Assembly: GCA_034430255.1 (NCBI GenBank)
Contig: DAOUEU010000059.1
Span: 1-13,885, forward strand
Source: DATKYK01 sp034430255
GTDB taxonomy: Bacteria > Chloroflexota > Dehalococcoidia > E44-bin15
Direction of reading: 5' to 3'
DNA: 13,885 nucleotides
In this document: positions 13,698 through 13,885 of the stretch, piece after piece
Numbering within the stretch: position 1 is the first letter of the stretch
Layout of the letters: each line of letters begins with the position of its first letter
Notes under the pieces: generated by a model
What the model saw: the letters and a program-made list of their open reading frames with translations, nothing else
The model's database searches: none
Told to the model about the DNA's origin: nothing
Position numbers and translations under genes: made by a program

Positions 13698-13885
13698 CTA
13701 AATAATCCCTTCCAGGAGCCGGATAAGGTTATCCACCTGCTCTTCCGTGCTCCCCTGGAGCATCTCGCTCTTCCTCTCTCTCTTAGGGAAGAATACCTTT
13801 ACCACGCGGGTGGGGGAGCCGGCGATGCCGGCCTTGTCTTCCTCGACGCCTATATCGTCGGCTGACCATACGGGTATCTGGGCTG
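13698..13885 (-). CDS. etfB: Electron transfer flavoprotein beta subunit, C-terminal end only
   Basis: 62 codons are visible; the gene begins outside the window. The tail reads PVWSADDIGVEEDKAGIAGS, then PTRVVKVF, then a charged segment and EEQVDNLIRLLEGII. The DIG and GSPTxVxKVF pattern is the typical C-terminal end of EtfB, including the arm that wraps around EtfA. It lies upstream of the two inserted genes and then etfA on the same strand, so the operon order is etfB, insert, etfA. Confidence 0.88.
   Translation of the reverse strand, partial: AQIPVWSADDIGVEEDKAGIAGSPTRVVKVFFPKRERKSEMLQGSTEEQVDNLIRLLEGII

Noticed and set aside
1..13885. CRISPR arrays, tRNA or rRNA genes, insertion sequences
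   Set aside because: No spaced direct repeats, tRNA-like folds, rRNA sequence or transposase frames were seen on either strand.

Overview
The window is a high-GC (about 60% in most genes), gene-dense stretch, almost all transcribed from the minus strand. It carries anaerobe-style CoA-thioester metabolism. The markers are paired acyl-CoA dehydrogenases, archaeal-type thiolases next to HMG-CoA-synthase/DUF35 proteins, and an electron-transfer flavoprotein alpha subunit with an N-terminal two-cluster ferredoxin domain. Together with the style of the RsmG protein this suggests an uncultured Chloroflexota of the Dehalococcoidia type. A deltaproteobacterial or other syntrophic anaerobe is the main alternative. 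The taxonomy is inference; there is no rRNA here.

Region 1 (1-9127, all minus, read right to left) is an acyl-CoA degradation or rearrangement cluster. A promoter near 9166-9195 precedes an HMG-CoA-synthase-like/DUF35 fusion (7709-9127), a thiolase (6501-7697) and a small PNPOx-fold flavoprotein (5984-6478). After a 529-nt non-operonic gap with AT-rich, poorly explained content, the same two-gene module recurs: HMGCS-like/DUF35 fusion (4003-5454) and thiolase (2664-3845). A broken Lrp/AsnC ligand-binding-domain gene (about 2414-2667) and two adjacent acyl-CoA dehydrogenases (1106-2302 and 1-1094, the latter cut by the window edge) follow. Both HMGCS-like domains seem to have lost the Glu, Cys and His catalytic positions, while both thiolases keep theirs. 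The fusion protein is therefore better read as a scaffold or substrate-handling partner of the thiolase than as an HMG-CoA synthase.

Region 2 (9128-11304) is housekeeping: a divergent intergenic region, rsmG on the plus strand, then a minus-strand pair of trmO (tsaA) and an endonuclease-III-like DNA glycosylase whose ends overlap by 37 nt.

Region 3 (11433-13885, minus) is an etfB-etfA operon split by two AT-richer genes: an unrecognised protein with an Rx4H (HEPN-like) motif, and a gamma-glutamylcyclotransferase-fold protein. They fit tightly: 3 nt after etfB, 13 nt between them, and a 4-nt ATGA overlap with etfA.

Working model: the two dehydrogenases form one heteromeric enzyme that oxidises a bulky or branched acyl-CoA and passes electrons to the ETF. 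The thiolase/HMGCS-like/DUF35 complexes then make or break the C-C bond. The substrate cannot be read from the sequence.
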